Shown here one piece after another: positions 61,809-64,000 of a DNA stretch of 64,000 nt (positions are counted from its first letter, which is position 1; each line of letters opens with the position of its first letter). The DNA lies in assembly GCF_031834595.1 (NCBI RefSeq), contig NZ_CP115541.1, forward strand, positions 2,660,501 to 2,724,500, read 5' to 3'. Origin of the DNA: Stenotrophomonas oahuensis (GTDB lineage: Bacteria; Pseudomonadota; Gammaproteobacteria; Xanthomonadales; Xanthomonadaceae). The position numbers were made by a program, and so were the translations under genes. Below the pieces are notes generated by a model, which was not told the origin of the DNA, searched no databases, and saw only the letters and a list, made by a program, of their open reading frames with translations.

Positions 61809-62591
61809 ATGGTCGAGCCCATTGTCATTGAAGGGCAGCGCGCCTGGTTGAAGCAGTACGGCGAAGGCAGTCGCGCCGTCGCGCTGGGCCTGCTGCGCTT
61901 CATCGCCAACCGCTTCCAGCTGGACGCGCTGCGTCCGCCGCCGCACCGGGGAGGTGATGCTGCCCGCGAAACCGAAGCGCGTCGCCTCGCCGAACTGCTG
62001 GCCCAGGGCGTCAATGTGCCGCACGTGATCGGCAGCGGCCATGCCGCGCTGGTGCTGGGCGACAACGGCAGCTCGTTCAATACCTGCCTGCGACAGGCCG
62101 ACGATGCCGGCCGCGACGTCCTGGTGGCTGCGGCCATGCAGGCCATTGCTGCCGCCCACCGCAGCGGGGCCTATTTCGGCCAGCCCCTGCCGCGCAACCT
62201 GACCTGGGACGGGCAGAACATCGGCTTCATCGACTTCGAGGAAGACCCGCTGGAAGTAATGGACCTGGCCCAGGCCCAGGCCCGCGACTGGCTGATGTTC
62301 GGCTACGGCGTGGCCAAGTATTACGAGCATCGGCCCGAGCGCCTGCAGGAACTGATGGCCCAGGCCATGGACGGGGTGGACAGCCCGGTGCTGGCACACG
62401 CTCACGCGGTTTCCGGCCGGCTGCAGCGGTTGGCCCGCTACAGCCTGAAAATGGGACGGTCGGCGCGCGCGCTGGCCCACGCCATTCTGATCGTGCACGG
62501 GGCCACCACGCTGGGCATGGTGATGCTGCTGGCCATCTGCGTGGACTTCTTCGCCGACGGCGAACTGGACGTCCTGCAGCTGTTCGTCTGA
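61809..62591 (+). CDS. Kinase-like membrane-associated protein with altered catalytic loop
   Basis: 260 residues. The fold resembles Bud32/LPS-kinase proteins: AAHRSGAYFGQPLPRNLTWD aligns with the usual H-x-x-G-x-x-H-G-D-x-x-P-x-N loop, and GFIDFEEDP with the DFG-type metal site (Asp142). The loop His-Gly-Asp is replaced by Phe-Gly-Gln (123-125), while Asn130 is kept. One C-terminal membrane segment (AILIVHGATTLGMVMLLAIC). No function is assigned. It sits between fabH and fabD, 83 bp before fabD, so co-regulation with fatty-acid synthesis is likely. Confidence 0.75.
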   Translation: MVEPIVIEGQRAWLKQYGEGSRAVALGLLRFIANRFQLDALRPPPHRGGDAARETEARRLAELLAQGVNVPHVIGSGHAALVLGDNGSSFNTCLRQADDAGRDVLVAAAMQAIAAAHRSGAYFGQPLPRNLTWDGQNIGFIDFEEDPLEVMDLAQAQARDWLMFGYGVAKYYEHRPERLQELMAQAMDGVDSPVLAHAHAVSGRLQRLARYSLKMGRSARALAHAILIVHGATTLGMVMLLAICVDFFADGELDVLQLFV

Positions 62592-62674
62592 CCGTCCACA
62601 TACGCGCCAGTACAGACGAAGGCGGCTAAACCCCCTTATCATTCGCCGTTCGATTTTTGCAGGCGGACCCCCGC

Positions 62675-63619
62675 GTGACCGATTCCACTCTCGCTTTCGT
62701 GTTCCCCGGCCAGGGCTCCCAGTCGCTGGGCATGCTGGCCGAGCTCTCCGAACTGCACCCGCAGGTTCGTGAAGCCTTCACCGAAGCCTCTGACGGTGCC
62801 GGCGTGGACCTCTGGGCCCTGTCCCAGGGCGGTCCGGAAGAAATGCTCAACCGCACCGAGTACACCCAGCCTGCGCTGCTGGCCGCCAGCATTGGCGTGT
62901 GGCGTGCGTGGCAGGCGGTCGGTGGTGCCCAGCCGGCCGTGCTGGCCGGCCACAGCCTGGGCGAGTACACCGCGCTGGTGGCCGCCGGTGCGCTGACCCT
63001 GCGCGACGGTGCCCACCTGGTGCGCCTGCGCGGTCAGCTGATGCAGGACGCGGCCCCGGCCGGCGTCGGTGCCATGGCCGCCGTGCTGGGTGCTGAAGAC
63101 GCGCTGGTGCTGGAAGTCTGTGAACAGGCTGCCGGCAGCCAGGTCGTGGTGCCCGCCAACTACAACTCGCCCGGCCAGATCGTGATCGGCGGCGACGCCG
63201 CGGCGGTTGACCGCGCGCTGGCGCTGCTGGCCGAGAAGGGCGTGCGCAAGGCGGTCAAGCTGGCCGTCAGCGTGCCCTCGCACACCCCGCTGATGCGCGA
63301 AGCCGCCAACCGCCTGGCCGAAACCATGGCCGGCCTGCAGTGGCAGGCTCCGGCGCTGCCGGTGGTGCAGAACGTGGACGCGCGCGTGCATGACGGCGTG
63401 GACGCCATCCGCCAGGCCCTGGTGCAGCAGCTGTACCAGCCGGTGCAGTGGACCGGCTGCGTGCAGGCGCTGGCCGCCCGTGGCGTCACCCGCGTGGCCG
63501 AGTGCGGCCCCGGCAAGGTGCTCACTGGATTGATCAAGCGCATCGACAAGGGCCTTGACGCACGTACCCTGTCCACCCCGGCCGACTTTGAAACCGCTCG
63601 CGAAACCTGGGCCGCCTGA
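62675..63619 (+). CDS. fabD: Malonyl-CoA:ACP transacylase FabD
   Basis: 314 residues (E. coli 309) from GTG 62675. FVFPGQGSQ opens the acyltransferase fold. Nucleophile Ser94 lies in GHSLGEYTAL, and the catalytic His is probably in VPSHTPLM. It loads malonyl groups onto ACP. An earlier in-frame TTG at 62657 is possible but gives no better N-terminus. fabG follows 28 bp later. Confidence 0.96.
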   Translation: MTDSTLAFVFPGQGSQSLGMLAELSELHPQVREAFTEASDGAGVDLWALSQGGPEEMLNRTEYTQPALLAASIGVWRAWQAVGGAQPAVLAGHSLGEYTALVAAGALTLRDGAHLVRLRGQLMQDAAPAGVGAMAAVLGAEDALVLEVCEQAAGSQVVVPANYNSPGQIVIGGDAAAVDRALALLAEKGVRKAVKLAVSVPSHTPLMREAANRLAETMAGLQWQAPALPVVQNVDARVHDGVDAIRQALVQQLYQPVQWTGCVQALAARGVTRVAECGPGKVLTGLIKRIDKGLDARTLSTPADFETARETWAA

Positions 63620-63647
63620 GCCCCACGTCTTTCAAGGAAACAGATTC

Positions 63648-64000
63648 ATGAGCAAGCCCCTGCAGGGTGAAATCGCACTGGTCACCGGCGCCAGCCGTGG
63701 CATCGGTGCGGCCATTGCCGACACGCTGGCCGCCCAGGGTGCCACGGTCATCGGCACCGCCACCACCGAATCCGGCGCGGCCGCGATTGGCGAGCGTCTG
63801 GCCGCACTGGGTGGCCACGGCCGTGCGCTGAACGTCACCGACGCCGCTGCGCTTGAAGCCGTGCTGGATGCCATCACCAAGGAATTCGGCCCGATCTCCA
63901 TCCTCGTCAACAATGCCGGCATCACCCGCGACAACCTGCTGATGCGCATGAAGGAAGAGGACTGGCAGGCCATTCTCGACACCAACCTGACCAGCGTGTA
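63648..64000 (+). CDS. fabG: 3-oxoacyl-ACP reductase FabG, N-terminal part (3' end outside window)
   Basis: The first 117 residues are present and the frame is open at the window edge. The NADPH-binding TGASRGIG and the NNAG motif of short-chain dehydrogenases are visible; the Ser-Tyr-Lys active site lies beyond the end. AAGGAAA precedes the ATG at 63648. Position after fabH and fabD identifies it as the chain-elongation reductase. Confidence 0.93.
   Translation, partial: MSKPLQGEIALVTGASRGIGAAIADTLAAQGATVIGTATTESGAAAIGERLAALGGHGRALNVTDAAALEAVLDAITKEFGPISILVNNAGITRDNLLMRMKEEDWQAILDTNLTSV

Overview
The window is a 64 kb piece of a high-GC gammaproteobacterial chromosome, best matched by the Xanthomonadaceae and most likely Stenotrophomonas. 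The case rests on gene order (folC-dedD-cvpA-purF; tig-clpP-clpX-lon-hupB-ppiD; gloB-yafS-rnhA-dnaQ; dnaX-ybaB-recR; phoB-phoR-ppk-ppx; yceD-rpmF-fabH-fabD-fabG), on a KdkA-type Kdo kinase, an S46 dipeptidyl-peptidase and a large TonB-dependent receptor, and above all on many short palindromes that begin with GTAG. These palindromes match the SMAG/REP elements described in Stenotrophomonas maltophilia. No taxonomic search was run, so the genus is an inference.

Layout. 1-7.0 kb: end of an S46 peptidase, a histidine phosphatase, then folC-dedD-cvpA-purF and a ferritin-like DUF455 protein. 7.0-12.6 kb: an orphan DUF2235 lipase-like protein divergent from a secreted metzincin protease, then a minus-strand group glycosyltransferase-PAP2-lpxH. 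13-16 kb: a TonB-dependent receptor. 16.3-22.1 kb: a phosphate block, phoB-phoR-ppk-ppx, with candidate PHO boxes before phoB. 22.3-26.8 kb: BepA-like M48 protease, glutaredoxin, AhpD-like protein, NAD-type isocitrate dehydrogenase, Bax-inhibitor/YccA protein. 27.0-29.1 kb: tRNAs Pro, Arg, His, Lys, Lys, Leu, and two small unrecognised ORFs. 29.4-38.5 kb: the protein quality-control block tig-clpP-clpX-lon-hupB-ppiD, interrupted by tRNA-Val and three identical tRNA-Asp. 38.7-43.3 kb: lytic transglycosylase and gloB on one strand, yafS-like/rnhA/dnaQ on the other, and a PP2C phosphatase. 43.4-49.4 kb: tRNA-Ser(CGA), DUF6165, heptosyltransferase and KdkA, an MBL-fold protein, SRP RNA, a guanidine-II (mini-ykkC) riboswitch with a SugE/Gdx exporter, a PEP mutase-family protein, a GNAT protein and tRNA-Ser(GGA). 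49.5-57.2 kb: dnaX-ybaB-recR, hinT, and a minus-strand operon MoxR-DUF58-TgpA transglutaminase-Slp lipoprotein. 57.2-64 kb: an ArnT/PMT-type glycosyltransferase, maf, then yceD-rpmF-fabH-(kinase-like)-fabD-fabG, where fabG runs off the window.

Themes. Envelope functions recur (LpxH, heptosyltransferase, KdkA, BepA, lytic transglycosylase, SPOR protein, Slp, PpiD). Phosphate sensing sits beside polyphosphate turnover. No prophage, insertion sequence, CRISPR array or secretion-system cluster was seen. The least ordinary signals are small: the riboswitch, GTAG repeats whose arms vary but always stay complementary and which supply the stop codon of three genes, long palindromes formed at the 3' ends of both tRNA-Ser genes, a kinase-like gene inside the fab cluster that has lost the catalytic-loop aspartate, and a terminator-like hairpin in the TonB receptor leader.
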